Shown: positions 25,752 through 35,144 of the stretch, piece by piece
How the letters are laid out: each line of letters starts with the position of its first letter
Position numbering within the stretch: the first letter of the stretch is position 1
Position numbers and translations under genes: made by a program
From: Winogradskyella flava
GTDB taxonomy: Bacteria; Bacteroidota; Bacteroidia; Flavobacteriales; Flavobacteriaceae
Assembly: GCF_014243395.1 (NCBI RefSeq)
Contig: NZ_JACLCP010000001.1
Span: 496,001-560,000, forward strand
Direction: 5' to 3'
DNA length: 64,000 nucleotides
Notes under the pieces: model-generated
The model's database searches: none
The model's input: the letters and a program-made list of their open reading frames with translations, nothing else
What the model was told of the DNA's origin: nothing

Positions 25752-27554
25752 CTATTCTATTGCAAACACATTATTCTCCCGTTTCACATCGGCCATCATT
25801 TGCGATGGATCTATTTCAACCGATTTCACAGCTTTTTTAGCTTCAAACGTATATGTTGGCATTGCCCAAGCCCAATCATCAATAATTGTGGCTGAGGTTG
25901 GCTTTTCACCACGCATCATTTGTAATGGAATATAAAACAGCTCAGTGGTACCATCTGTATAAGTTACCGATAGATCAATAGGCATTGGCATCAATCCTAT
26001 GCGTTCTAAAGTAATAGATTTATCTTCTACAGCTTTTACTCCATAATCAATATTATTTGTGGTCTGGGCAAAATCCATTAAGTACCAATCTAATTCCAAG
26101 TCCGTAACTTTTTCTGCAGTGCGCACTACATCCATAGGTTTAGGATGCTTAAACGAGAAGTCTTCAAAATATTTTTTTATGGTCTTTTTTAGGTTTTCTT
26201 CCCCAATAATGTAACCAAGTTGAGCAATAAATACAGCACCCTTGCTATAAGCCGCAGCACTATAAACTTGATTATAGGTATAACGATCAGCATGCGTAGT
26301 TAATGGTTGCTCATAGCCCGAATTAGCTAATGCGATATAGCTCCTGTAGGATCTATTCAAAGGATTGTCACTTTTGGTTGCGCTTAGCTCATTTTCAGCG
26401 AGTGTAGAAATATAGCTTGTGAAGCCTTCGTCCATCCACTCGTGTTTTGCTTCGTTTGTCGCTAATAAAAATTGAAACCAAGTGTGCGCCATTTCATGAG
26501 CAGTAACACCCAACAAACTACCATAACTGCGTTGTCCAGTAATTAGTGTGCACATGGCATATTCCATACCGCCATCTCCACCTTGAATTACGGAATACTG
26601 ATCGTATGGATACTGCCCAATATTTTCACTAAAATAGGTCATGAGCTTAGCTGTATCTGGCTGAAGATTTTTCCAGTTTTCAATATATTTTGGTTCTAAA
26701 TCTTTTTTGTAATAAAAATGTAATGTTGGCCCATTAGGCATTTCTAGAGTATCATGAATGAAATCCGGATCTGCTGCCCAAGTAAAGTCGTGGACATTTG
26801 GCGCTTCAAAATGAAGTGTTTTTTTATTTCCACTAACTTTAGGATCACCTTTAACATAACCAGTACCGCCAACCACATAATTTTTATCAATGGTTAGTTT
26901 CACGTCAAAATCTCCCCAAACACCATGAAATTCCCTAGCTATATATGGATCTGCGTGCCAGCCCTCATCATCATATTCAGCTAACTTAGGGTACCATTGT
27001 GTCATGGATAAGGCAACTCCTTCTTTATTATTTCTACCAGAACGACGAATTTGGACAGGAACCTGAGCATCAAAATCCATATCAAAGGTTACTTTTTCGC
27101 CAGGTTGAATAGGCTGATCTAACTTGACCTCCAAAACAGTCCCAACAGTTTCGTATGAAATAGTTTTACCGTTTTGCTTTAATGAATTGACCTTGATATA
27201 ACCTATTTCGTTAGGTTGGAGTTTACTAATACGATCACCAATTTTTGGACTCGGATCCGCTATGGTACGGGAACGCACATCCATTTCACTTCCGGGCTGA
27301 AACGCGTTAAAATACAAGTGATAATACACACGATTTAGTACGTCCGGAGAATTATTGGTATACACCAATTTTTGTTTACCCGCATATTGATAGGTGTTAA
27401 CATCCATATCAATTTCCATGTCATAATCCACGTGCTGTTGCCAATAACCATCATTTGATATTGTTATGGGTTTTGTGTTTTGAGTTGGTTTTTCTGTTGC
27501 TCCGCAAGAGAACATCAAAACGAAAACAGTAAAATTTAAAATTGCTTTTTTCAT
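25752..27554 (-). CDS. M1 family zinc metallopeptidase lipoprotein
   Basis: Gluzincin aminopeptidase-like enzyme. The zinc site is H353-E-M-A-H357 with the distal ligand Glu376 in HEWMDEGF (HExxH-x18-E). The exopeptidase GxMEN motif is represented by GGDGGMEYAM about 20 residues upstream. A lipoprotein signal (FVLMFSCGATEK) puts it in the cell envelope. N-terminal beta-sandwich strands fill residues about 40-250. At 600 residues it lacks the long C-terminal helical domain of classical aminopeptidase N, but matches the short Bacteroidota class. Peptide scavenging at the cell surface is likely. Confidence 0.93.
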   Translation of the reverse strand: MKKAILNFTVFVLMFSCGATEKPTQNTKPITISNDGYWQQHVDYDMEIDMDVNTYQYAGKQKLVYTNNSPDVLNRVYYHLYFNAFQPGSEMDVRSRTIADPSPKIGDRISKLQPNEIGYIKVNSLKQNGKTISYETVGTVLEVKLDQPIQPGEKVTFDMDFDAQVPVQIRRSGRNNKEGVALSMTQWYPKLAEYDDEGWHADPYIAREFHGVWGDFDVKLTIDKNYVVGGTGYVKGDPKVSGNKKTLHFEAPNVHDFTWAADPDFIHDTLEMPNGPTLHFYYKKDLEPKYIENWKNLQPDTAKLMTYFSENIGQYPYDQYSVIQGGDGGMEYAMCTLITGQRSYGSLLGVTAHEMAHTWFQFLLATNEAKHEWMDEGFTSYISTLAENELSATKSDNPLNRSYRSYIALANSGYEQPLTTHADRYTYNQVYSAAAYSKGAVFIAQLGYIIGEENLKKTIKKYFEDFSFKHPKPMDVVRTAEKVTDLELDWYLMDFAQTTNNIDYGVKAVEDKSITLERIGLMPMPIDLSVTYTDGTTELFYIPLQMMRGEKPTSATIIDDWAWAMPTYTFEAKKAVKSVEIDPSQMMADVKRENNVFAIE

Positions 27555-27627
27555 AAAATTCTTTAAGTTTATTTCTTGGCACTTACCAATTTTGTCAAAC
27601 TAATAATTAACTAAATACCCTTATAGG

Positions 27628-29235
27628 TTATTTAATTTTTGATGCCATAATTAAGGCATTATAGGCGTTCGCTATTTTACCAGATTTAGATAAGTCGGCA
27701 AAAGGTTTCACATTTGAAGCATCCCCACCAACAACAACTTTCGTTGTTAACGGTAAACCAGAATCAACAATGACCTGTTTTACTTGAGCTGCCGATAAGT
27801 TAGGGTATTGCGAACGGATTAAAGCCGCAATTCCCGCAACACCAGGAGCAGCCATGGATGTACCACCCTTAAAGTCATATTCGTTTTCTGGAGTTGTAGA
27901 ATATACTGCCGAACCCGGGGCAAAGACATCTACATTCTTCTTTCCGTAATTAGAAAAACCAGACACCATTTTAGAACCATATTTTTGAGTTAAAGAACCA
28001 ACTCTAATGTAGGTGTCTGAAACCTCAACGAAGTTCACATTGTCATCAGGGAAATTAGGCTCAACATCCACATTATTACTATCGTTACCGGCCGCATGAA
28101 CAAAAACAACATCGTTGTCTGAAGCATATTTAATGGCATCTCTCACCCATTCTGCGTGCGGAGAAAAAGATTTTCCAAAACTTCCATTAATCACTTTGGC
28201 ACCATTATCCACAGCATATCGAATAGCTAAAGCAACATCCTTATCGTACTCATCCCCATTTGGGACTGTTCTTAAAGCCATAACCTCTACGTTGTTGGCA
28301 ACACCATTTGCTCCCTTTCCGTTATTGCGCTCTGCCGCGATAATACCTGCAACATGCGTGCCGTGTGCCTCCGACTTTTTTACGTGTTTTACATTACCAT
28401 TCCCATAACCGATATCAGATAGATCGTTGATATTGTCATTGGTTTTTCTACCAGAAAAGGTTTTGTTGAGGTTATAGTTTAATCGCTCATTTATGGATTC
28501 TAAACCATCTTTAATTTCTTTCTTAGCATCCGCCATAGATTCTATGCCATTGCTGTACATATACTGGGCAATACCCACCGCTTGTTGAACGGCTTGATCA
28601 TCAGACTTTATAGCATTAACATCTTCTTTTGTATAATCTTTTTTACCAGTTGCTTTCACTAAAGTTTCATCAGCAGATACTATTTGTTGATAGATTTGGT
28701 CGTACTGTGTTTTACGACCAGTCCAGAGCTGATAATCCTCATCGTATTTAGCTTGCGCTTCAGCATATCTTGGCGCCGAAGTGTTACCAGACGCTAATAA
28801 CCGTACATACTCTAGTTGTTCATCATAAGCCTCTCCCAAAAAATTCCATCCGTGAATGTCATCCACATAACCATTTTTATCATCATCTTTTCCATTATTT
28901 GGAATCTCATCTTTGTTGGTCCAGATGACATCATCTAAGTCTTCGTGATCTATATCAATACCAGAATCTATTACCGCTACAATAATTTTTTTACCTTTTT
29001 TGTTCTTTATGAGTTCTTCGTAGGCTCTATCTACAGCCATACCTGGAACGGTGTCTTTTTCAAGATCTAGATGCCCCCAATTTTTCTTTTCATCCTCTGT
29101 TAATTCAGTAACCTTTAGGGGAGAGGTGTCAATATTCTCAATAGGTGTAGAAAGTATGTCTGCCGCCCCACCACAACCCACAAAAAGTGAAGTTGCTAAA
29201 CTCAGACCAACGATCAATCGGTAAGTCATTTTCAT
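27628..29235 (-). CDS. S8 family subtilisin-like serine protease, lipoprotein, large insertion
   Basis: The catalytic triad is visible: Asp90 (VIDSGIDID), His291 (HGTHVAGI) and Ser460 (GGTSMAAPG). The first 21 residues form a lipoprotein signal ending LFVGC. The Asp-His spacing is about 200 residues, against about 30 in classical subtilisins, so a mostly helical, Lys/Asp-rich insertion of about 165 residues sits between them. The fold otherwise ends normally after Ser460. Such cell-surface subtilases are common in Bacteroidota. The gene is between the M1 peptidase and an MBL hydrolase, all minus strand with short gaps. Confidence 0.95.
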   Translation of the reverse strand: MKMTYRLIVGLSLATSLFVGCGGAADILSTPIENIDTSPLKVTELTEDEKKNWGHLDLEKDTVPGMAVDRAYEELIKNKKGKKIIVAVIDSGIDIDHEDLDDVIWTNKDEIPNNGKDDDKNGYVDDIHGWNFLGEAYDEQLEYVRLLASGNTSAPRYAEAQAKYDEDYQLWTGRKTQYDQIYQQIVSADETLVKATGKKDYTKEDVNAIKSDDQAVQQAVGIAQYMYSNGIESMADAKKEIKDGLESINERLNYNLNKTFSGRKTNDNINDLSDIGYGNGNVKHVKKSEAHGTHVAGIIAAERNNGKGANGVANNVEVMALRTVPNGDEYDKDVALAIRYAVDNGAKVINGSFGKSFSPHAEWVRDAIKYASDNDVVFVHAAGNDSNNVDVEPNFPDDNVNFVEVSDTYIRVGSLTQKYGSKMVSGFSNYGKKNVDVFAPGSAVYSTTPENEYDFKGGTSMAAPGVAGIAALIRSQYPNLSAAQVKQVIVDSGLPLTTKVVVGGDASNVKPFADLSKSGKIANAYNALIMASKIK

Positions 29236-29246
29236 ATAAGTACTAT

Positions 29247-30107
29247 TTAATTAAAGATTGTTTTACAAGTGTGGATTTCATCTAGCCGTACACCTTTCTC
29301 TGTATGCTTTACAGTTATGATTTCATTGTGAGCATCATGCTCTAAAAATAGATAAAAATTTTGGTCTGCCGCCATGTTCAAGAATAATTCTTTCTCATCC
29401 AGAGTCAGTAGTGGTCTGGTATCGTAACCCATTACAAAGGGTAAAGGCAGGTGTCCAGCCGTTGGCAACAAATCTGCCATAAAGCAAATGGTTTTACCTT
29501 TGTAATTAATCATGGGAATCATTTGCTTATCAGTGTGGCCATCAGCGAAAAATATATCAAATTCCAATTCAGAATTTTTCAAAATTTTGTCATTTGGAAC
29601 AGAAATAAACTTTAATTGACCACTGTCTTGCATGGGTAAAATATTTTCTTTTAAAAATGATGCTTTCTCCCTGCGGTTTGGTTCGGCTGCCCATTTCCAG
29701 TGACTAGAATTACTCCAAAAATAAGCATTCTTAAAGGCTGGTTCACAACTAGTTTTGTCCTTATTCCATTGAATGCTTCCGCCACAATGATCAAAATGAA
29801 GGTGTGTCATAAACACATCCGTAATATCATCTCTATGAAAACCATGAGACGCCAGCGATTTATCAAGAGTATCATCCCCCCAAAGAAAATAATAACCATA
29901 AAACTTATCACTTTGTTTATTGCCCATACCAGTATCAATTAAAATCAAACGATTTTCATCTTCAATTAACAAACAGCGTGCCGCGATGTCAATCATATTA
30001 TTACTATCCGCAGGATTTGTGCGAGTCCATAATGATTTTGGTACGACACCAAACATAGCACCGCCATCAAGCTTAAAGTTACCAGCATTTATAGGGTATA
30101 ATTGCAT
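29247..30107 (-). CDS. MBL-fold metallo-hydrolase
   Basis: Metallo-beta-lactamase-fold protein with the metal motif HLHFDHCGG, an N-terminal GMFGVVPKSLW, an ILIDTGMGN strand before the metal motif, and FADGHTDKQM as the second metal-binding loop. I start it at MQLYPINAG (30107); the ATG 12 bases upstream adds MCFK only. The composition resembles quorum-quenching lactonase or N-acyl hydrolase homologues, but the substrate is open. No signal peptide is seen, so it is cytosolic. It is separated from the subtilase by 11 bases, so the two are likely cotranscribed. Confidence 0.88.
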   Translation of the reverse strand: MQLYPINAGNFKLDGGAMFGVVPKSLWTRTNPADSNNMIDIAARCLLIEDENRLILIDTGMGNKQSDKFYGYYFLWGDDTLDKSLASHGFHRDDITDVFMTHLHFDHCGGSIQWNKDKTSCEPAFKNAYFWSNSSHWKWAAEPNRREKASFLKENILPMQDSGQLKFISVPNDKILKNSELEFDIFFADGHTDKQMIPMINYKGKTICFMADLLPTAGHLPLPFVMGYDTRPLLTLDEKELFLNMAADQNFYLFLEHDAHNEIITVKHTEKGVRLDEIHTCKTIFN

Positions 30108-30296
30108 TTTAAAACACAAAATTTAAATGAACTGCAAATTACTAAAAGTGTTAAGAATATTGGGCTATGCGTCTGAATACTTAGGGGATTTTTAACAGTT
30201 TATAAACACCAGTTACCTTATTGCTTTTTAAAAATAAGTACATTTATGCGACAAAATAGCCCGTAAACGATTAAAAAATTAAAAAACCCAGTAAAA

Positions 30297-30623
30297 ATGA
30301 AGAAGATGAAATTGTTGCAATTTGGACGGGATTTTGATCCAGACCAACAGGTAATCTTAAGAGACTATCTTGCCATTGAGCGTACGCGTTTGGCCAATGA
30401 GCGCACCTTATTGTCTTACGTAAGGTCGTCGTTGTATTTGCTATTGGGTAGCATTGCTTTTTTTCAGCTTAAGGAGTTTACAAACTTCAAATACCTAGCA
30501 TTAACTGCCTTAGTCTTTAGCGTTATATTTTTCATAATCGGGGTGTATCGGTTTACACTTTTAAAGCGAAGCTTAAAAAAATTATATTACAAGGCTGAAG
30601 AGAAAGAATACGAAAAGAGTTAA
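30297..30623 (+). CDS. DUF202 family membrane protein (YidH-like)
   Basis: The 108-residue protein has the DUF202 signature LAIERTRLANERTLLSYVRSSL, followed by two or more hydrophobic helices and a basic/acidic C-terminal tail. The family includes E. coli YidH; no function is established. The first ATG gives MKKMKLLQF. It stands alone about 75 bases before the antiporter gene and could be cotranscribed with it. Confidence 0.88.
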   Translation: MKKMKLLQFGRDFDPDQQVILRDYLAIERTRLANERTLLSYVRSSLYLLLGSIAFFQLKEFTNFKYLALTALVFSVIFFIIGVYRFTLLKRSLKKLYYKAEEKEYEKS

Positions 30624-30699
30624 AATCTAATAATTCAAAAACGCCACGGGTGAATCCTCAAATAGTATTTATTTAGTATTTTCACCAAAAACAAGATTA

Positions 30700-32547
30700 A
30701 TGTTAGAGTTAGCAGGAATAATTATACTTGGTATTTTGGCACAATGGGTGGCATGGAAGTTTAAAATTCCAGCGATTTTACCATTAATATTAATCGGACT
30801 ATTAGTTGGACCGATTGCCGCAGAATTTTTGAGCGATGACGGGACCAAGTGGATAGAGCCCATTTGGAACGATGTGCAAAAAAAGGGGCTTTTCCCAGGT
30901 GAAAGTTTGTACTATTTTGTTTCTCTTGCCATTAGTATTATTCTATTTGAAGGTGGATTAACCTTAAAGCGTGCTGAAATTAAAAATGTTGGCCCAGTAA
31001 TTACAAAACTTATAACATTAGGATCTGCAGTAACCTTTTTTGGCGCAGGTATTGTTGCTCATTTTATATTTAATCTAAGTTGGGATTTATCATTTTTGTT
31101 TGCTGGTCTTATTATCGTTACAGGACCAACAGTTATAACGCCAATATTGAGGAATATTCCATTAAAAAAAGATGTCTCTGCCGTTCTAAAGTGGGAGGGT
31201 ATCCTTATCGATCCCATAGGGGCATTAGTCGCTGTATTGGTGTTTGAATTTATTAGCGTAGAAGGCGATAGTGGATTTACTAAGACCGCATTAATTGAGT
31301 TTGGTAAGATTGTTCTATTTGGAACCACCTTTGGCTTCACATTTGCGCATGCGCTCGCTTTTGCTATTAACAAAAAATTAATTCCACATTACTTACTAAA
31401 TGTCGTGTCATTGTCGGTTGTGCTTTTGGTTTTTGTTGAGTCTGAAATTTTTGCTCATGAGTCTGGTTTATTAGCAGTTGTAGTTATGGGAATGGTTCTT
31501 GGAAACAGCAAGCTTGAGAATCTTAAAGAGCTATTATATTTCAAGGAGTCGCTAAGTGTTTTACTTATATCCATTCTCTTTATTCTTCTGGCAGCAAATA
31601 TTAATATTGAAGATCTAGAGTTATTGTATACTTGGAAAACAGCAGTGCTTTTTGCCATAGTAGTTTTTATTATAAGGCCTTTGGCTGTTTTCTTAAGTAC
31701 ACAAGGGTCAAAATTGAAGTTCAACGAAAAGCTTTTTATTAGTTGGGTTGGCCCAAGAGGTATTGTTGCGGCAGGTATTGCCTCACTGTTTGGAAGCAAG
31801 CTCCTGAAACAAGGCGTAGAGGGTGCAGAATATATAACACCATTGGTATTCATGATCGTACTGGGCACTGTTCTTTTAAATGCGACTACCGCAAGGTTAT
31901 TTGCAAAAATAGTAGGTGTGTTTTTAACCAAATCTAGTGGTATTTTAATCATTGGTGCTTCAAAAGTTTCACGATTGCTGGCCCACTATCTTGAAACAAA
32001 TGGCAGACATGTGGTTTTGGTAGATAGTAATCAAAACAATATAAATAAGGCAAAAGAATTAGGGTTAGAAGCGTTTGATACCAATATCTATTCAGAAACG
32101 CTTACTGACAACATAGAACTAAATGATGTAGGTTACCTAATGGCTTTAACTGGCAACACTGACATTAACAAATATGCGATCAACAAGTTTGGGAAACAGT
32201 TTGGGGAAAATGGTTCTTTTAGACTGGTTTCTTCAGAAGAAATGCTAGATGAAAATAACAACCCTCAAGAAGGACTGTTTTCTCATACAGATGACTTTAA
32301 CTCACTAATAGAAGTAGCTAAGAAATATCCATCTATACAAGAGGCAGATATTAACAATAATGAAGATTATAAAAGACTTATCAGTATTTCCAACAATGAA
32401 AAAGACATTATTCCCCTGTTTATAAAGGATGTTGATGATGAACTTGAAATTATATCGTCTTATAACACGGAAATTGATACGATTAAAGAGGGTTCTAGGC
32501 TCGTATACTTAGGAAAGCCTTTTGATATAGAAAAGACCATTAAATAA
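30700..32547 (+). CDS. CPA1-type Na+/H+ antiporter with TrkA-N (RCK) domain
   Basis: About twelve hydrophobic helices fill residues 1-400. They include the Asp-containing KWEGILIDPIGALVAVLVF, typical of the CPA1/NhaP family, and WVGPRGIVAAGIASLFG. The C-terminal about 215 residues include a Rossmann nucleotide-binding (TrkA-N) segment (GILIIGASKVSRLLAHYLE). The architecture implies a NAD(H)- or ATP-gated antiporter that exchanges Na+ or K+ for H+ at the inner membrane. It stands alone and ends at a strong palindrome, which may terminate it. Confidence 0.92.
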   Translation: MLELAGIIILGILAQWVAWKFKIPAILPLILIGLLVGPIAAEFLSDDGTKWIEPIWNDVQKKGLFPGESLYYFVSLAISIILFEGGLTLKRAEIKNVGPVITKLITLGSAVTFFGAGIVAHFIFNLSWDLSFLFAGLIIVTGPTVITPILRNIPLKKDVSAVLKWEGILIDPIGALVAVLVFEFISVEGDSGFTKTALIEFGKIVLFGTTFGFTFAHALAFAINKKLIPHYLLNVVSLSVVLLVFVESEIFAHESGLLAVVVMGMVLGNSKLENLKELLYFKESLSVLLISILFILLAANINIEDLELLYTWKTAVLFAIVVFIIRPLAVFLSTQGSKLKFNEKLFISWVGPRGIVAAGIASLFGSKLLKQGVEGAEYITPLVFMIVLGTVLLNATTARLFAKIVGVFLTKSSGILIIGASKVSRLLAHYLETNGRHVVLVDSNQNNINKAKELGLEAFDTNIYSETLTDNIELNDVGYLMALTGNTDINKYAINKFGKQFGENGSFRLVSSEEMLDENNNPQEGLFSHTDDFNSLIEVAKKYPSIQEADINNNEDYKRLISISNNEKDIIPLFIKDVDDELEIISSYNTEIDTIKEGSRLVYLGKPFDIEKTIK

Positions 32548-32549
32548 AA

Positions 32550-32571
32550 GGCTCTAATAATTATTAGAGCC
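32550..32571. terminator. Perfect 22-bp palindrome, likely terminator
   Basis: GGCTCTAATAA is followed directly by its reverse complement TTATTAGAGCC, three bases after the antiporter stop. It lies between convergent genes. No long T-run follows on either strand, so termination efficiency is uncertain. Confidence 0.6.
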
Positions 32572-32616
32572 CCTCTAAAGACAAACTAAAGTTAATCATT
32601 TGTATTGTTTTAGTTC

Positions 32617-35034
32617 TTACCTTTTTATTAATTTTTGGGTTAAAGTCCTACCACTAAAATCAATTACTTCAAGAATGTAGATGCCATCTAATAAACTTTC
32701 AACCGAGAAAGTGTTTGATTGTTTTACTAACACGAGTTTACCGCTGATATCAAATAATTTAATAGATTCAATATCAATAGAGCTCTTGATATGAACAATA
32801 TTTTTAGCTGGATTGGGATACACCTTTGTTTTAAGCCCTTCCTCTTCATCAGAAATTCCTAAGGTTATTTCTGATACGGTTAAAATTAACTCATCATTGT
32901 TATTACAAGCAAAATCAAACTCATAATCAAAGCCATCAAAGGTAGCTGCAACTGTTGTTGGCAAATTACAAGTATTAATAGTTCCCGATACTGTAGTTAC
33001 AACGAATTCGTCATTTAAGTCAGGATTAAAACCAAGAGTAATTTGAATATCACCATTTAAATCAGCATTACCATTTATGGCTAATAAATCGTACTCAGAA
33101 CCCTGTATTGATCCGTTTAACTCAATATTTAATATTGATGATACGGTCGTAGAATAATCGCCTAAAACAGTTAAAACGCCAGGAGATAAACCCGGAGAAA
33201 AAGTACCATTGTTTATAAAGTCTCCAGGACTATTAGGTAAATCTATAGTTCCAGCTCCCCTAATAATTCCTGAAGTTTCATTTACAAGTGTATTCGTGAA
33301 ATCTATTTCAGCCGTAGTGACTTCAATGATACCAAAATTGCTTAAAGGTGCATTTATAACTGTAATATTAGCAGGTAAACTTGCGATGAGGAGCCCAGAA
33401 TTAATAAACGTATGTGGTGCATTATTAACAGTGCCAAATGATGAGCCAAATGTATCTATATCAATTGTGCCGGTGACACTGTTGTTTAGTGTAGAGTTAG
33501 TGCCAATTCTAATAAAACCAGAACTTTTAATTTCTGCATTATTAATAAGTGTTGCTGCTCCATCAACTCTTTTGTCACCTCCACTATTAAGGATGTTAAT
33601 GGTATGCTCATTAGTAAGTATTCCGCCACCAGTTAAACTACTTGCTGTCCAATCAACGCTTCCATTACCAGCAAAATTAAAACTAGCAGTTGTGGGTACC
33701 AATAAATCACCTTGCCAAGCCAAGTTACCACCTAAATTACCAGTTAATGTTCCAGCTATAGTGATTGGTTGTGTCCATTGTAAAGTAGCACTTGCAGCAA
33801 TGTTATAAACACCATCAGTAAGCGTAGTGTTAGCATTAGATAACCATAATATGCCGTTATCAACTTGTATTGTACCATTATTGTTATTTAACTGTGCGCT
33901 AAATATAGATTGATCTGCCTGGCTTTGAAACGACACTTTTATTAAACCTATATTGTTTAGAATATTAGGAGATCCTCCTAAAAATGTTATACCAGCCCCA
34001 TCTGACTGTATATCAATTTCACCCGAAGCGTTATTATTTAGAATAGAGTTAGTACCTATAGCAATTCCTGGCCCGCTTGTAAGTTGTATAACACCTTCGT
34101 TTTCTATTATGGTATTTCCGGATATCTGTAAAGCTGAGCCGCCTATCTGGTTGATGGTTGTGAGATTTGTAAGCGAACCGCCACCCTCTAAATTACCTGT
34201 GCAATTTATAATTTCGTTACCTCCAAAATCTAATACAGCTGTTGTTGGCACTATTAAATCATCATTCCAGTTTAAGTCTCCAAAAACATTACCAAAAAGA
34301 ACACCTAATACAGTCATTGGACTATTTAAATTCAATGTGGCGCCTGCTAAAACATTAAATTCGGCACCCATAATATTCATAACTGTATTGTTTATGTTTA
34401 AAGTGCCAGTATCAATTTGAAAAATTCCATCTTGATTAATAATATCACACGCCATAAATGCTTGATGAGATGGATCGGAAAAGGATGTTTTTATAGTACC
34501 TTGATTGATTAAATCGCCGGAGGTCGCACCAAACATTCCACCATTACTTACAAAATTAATAATACCAGTTCCAGAATTGTTGAGCACACTATCTGAGCTT
34601 ATAAGAATATTCCCGCCAACCATATTAATTGTCCCCGGATTGTTTAATACCGAAGATCCGGAGATATCAAATGAAACAAAAGACATGTTTATAGTACCAC
34701 TGTTTAGCAAAATTCCACCACCAGATAAGTCACCTGATGACCAATTGACTACGACATTATCTTCAAACTCAGATGGATTTGCTATAACTAAAGATGAGGT
34801 TACGTTTAAAACAGAATTTCCTTGTACTTCAATAGACAAAACATTTGCAGGTGTATCTATTGTAACCACAAAACCTGATGGGATTAGAACATCGTCTGAG
34901 GGCAGTGGAACAGTTCCCGACCAGTTATTCTCGTCAGACCATTTGTCGTCTATCATTCCTGTCCAGACATTTAACTGTGCAAACATGTTAATAGAAATAA
35001 ATAAAGATAAAAGTAATGGTAGTTTTGATTTCAT
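32617..35034 (-). CDS. T9SS type A sorted repetitive surface protein
   Basis: A signal peptide (LLSLFISINMFAQ) is followed by WTGMIDDKWSDENNW, a module often found at the start of Bacteroidota surface adhesins. About 650 residues of short beta-strand repeats follow (SGGG, ILNNSG, DLNWNDDLIVPTTAVLDFGGN and similar), resembling a beta-helix. The C-terminal about 75 residues are a T9SS type A sorting domain (KVYPNPAKNIVHIKSS to TLTQKLIKR). It probably becomes surface-displayed or released. Its role, perhaps adhesion or polysaccharide contact, is not visible in the sequence. It reads on the same strand as the LytTR regulator upstream. Confidence 0.9.
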   Translation of the reverse strand: MKSKLPLLLSLFISINMFAQLNVWTGMIDDKWSDENNWSGTVPLPSDDVLIPSGFVVTIDTPANVLSIEVQGNSVLNVTSSLVIANPSEFEDNVVVNWSSGDLSGGGILLNSGTINMSFVSFDISGSSVLNNPGTINMVGGNILISSDSVLNNSGTGIINFVSNGGMFGATSGDLINQGTIKTSFSDPSHQAFMACDIINQDGIFQIDTGTLNINNTVMNIMGAEFNVLAGATLNLNSPMTVLGVLFGNVFGDLNWNDDLIVPTTAVLDFGGNEIINCTGNLEGGGSLTNLTTINQIGGSALQISGNTIIENEGVIQLTSGPGIAIGTNSILNNNASGEIDIQSDGAGITFLGGSPNILNNIGLIKVSFQSQADQSIFSAQLNNNNGTIQVDNGILWLSNANTTLTDGVYNIAASATLQWTQPITIAGTLTGNLGGNLAWQGDLLVPTTASFNFAGNGSVDWTASSLTGGGILTNEHTINILNSGGDKRVDGAATLINNAEIKSSGFIRIGTNSTLNNSVTGTIDIDTFGSSFGTVNNAPHTFINSGLLIASLPANITVINAPLSNFGIIEVTTAEIDFTNTLVNETSGIIRGAGTIDLPNSPGDFINNGTFSPGLSPGVLTVLGDYSTTVSSILNIELNGSIQGSEYDLLAINGNADLNGDIQITLGFNPDLNDEFVVTTVSGTINTCNLPTTVAATFDGFDYEFDFACNNNDELILTVSEITLGISDEEEGLKTKVYPNPAKNIVHIKSSIDIESIKLFDISGKLVLVKQSNTFSVESLLDGIYILEVIDFSGRTLTQKLIKR

Positions 35035-35144
35035 TGAAAAAAGAATTTAATTAATAGTTTCAATGAAATTACAGTCTAAACGAATGCGTTAGCCTAAAAT
35101 GTGATAACTAACACAAAAAACAACATGTTTAACAAGCATATAAA

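Noticed and set aside
31059..31952. Minus-strand frames of 104 and 165 codons inside the antiporter gene
   Set aside because: They are antisense to a clear transmembrane transporter; composition reflects the hydrophobic codons on the other strand.
33209..35050. Three long plus-strand frames (199, 155 and 181 codons) antisense to the T9SS gene
   Set aside because: They mirror the repetitive beta-strand gene on the other strand, show low-complexity Pro/Val/Leu composition, and have no family motif or ribosome-binding context.
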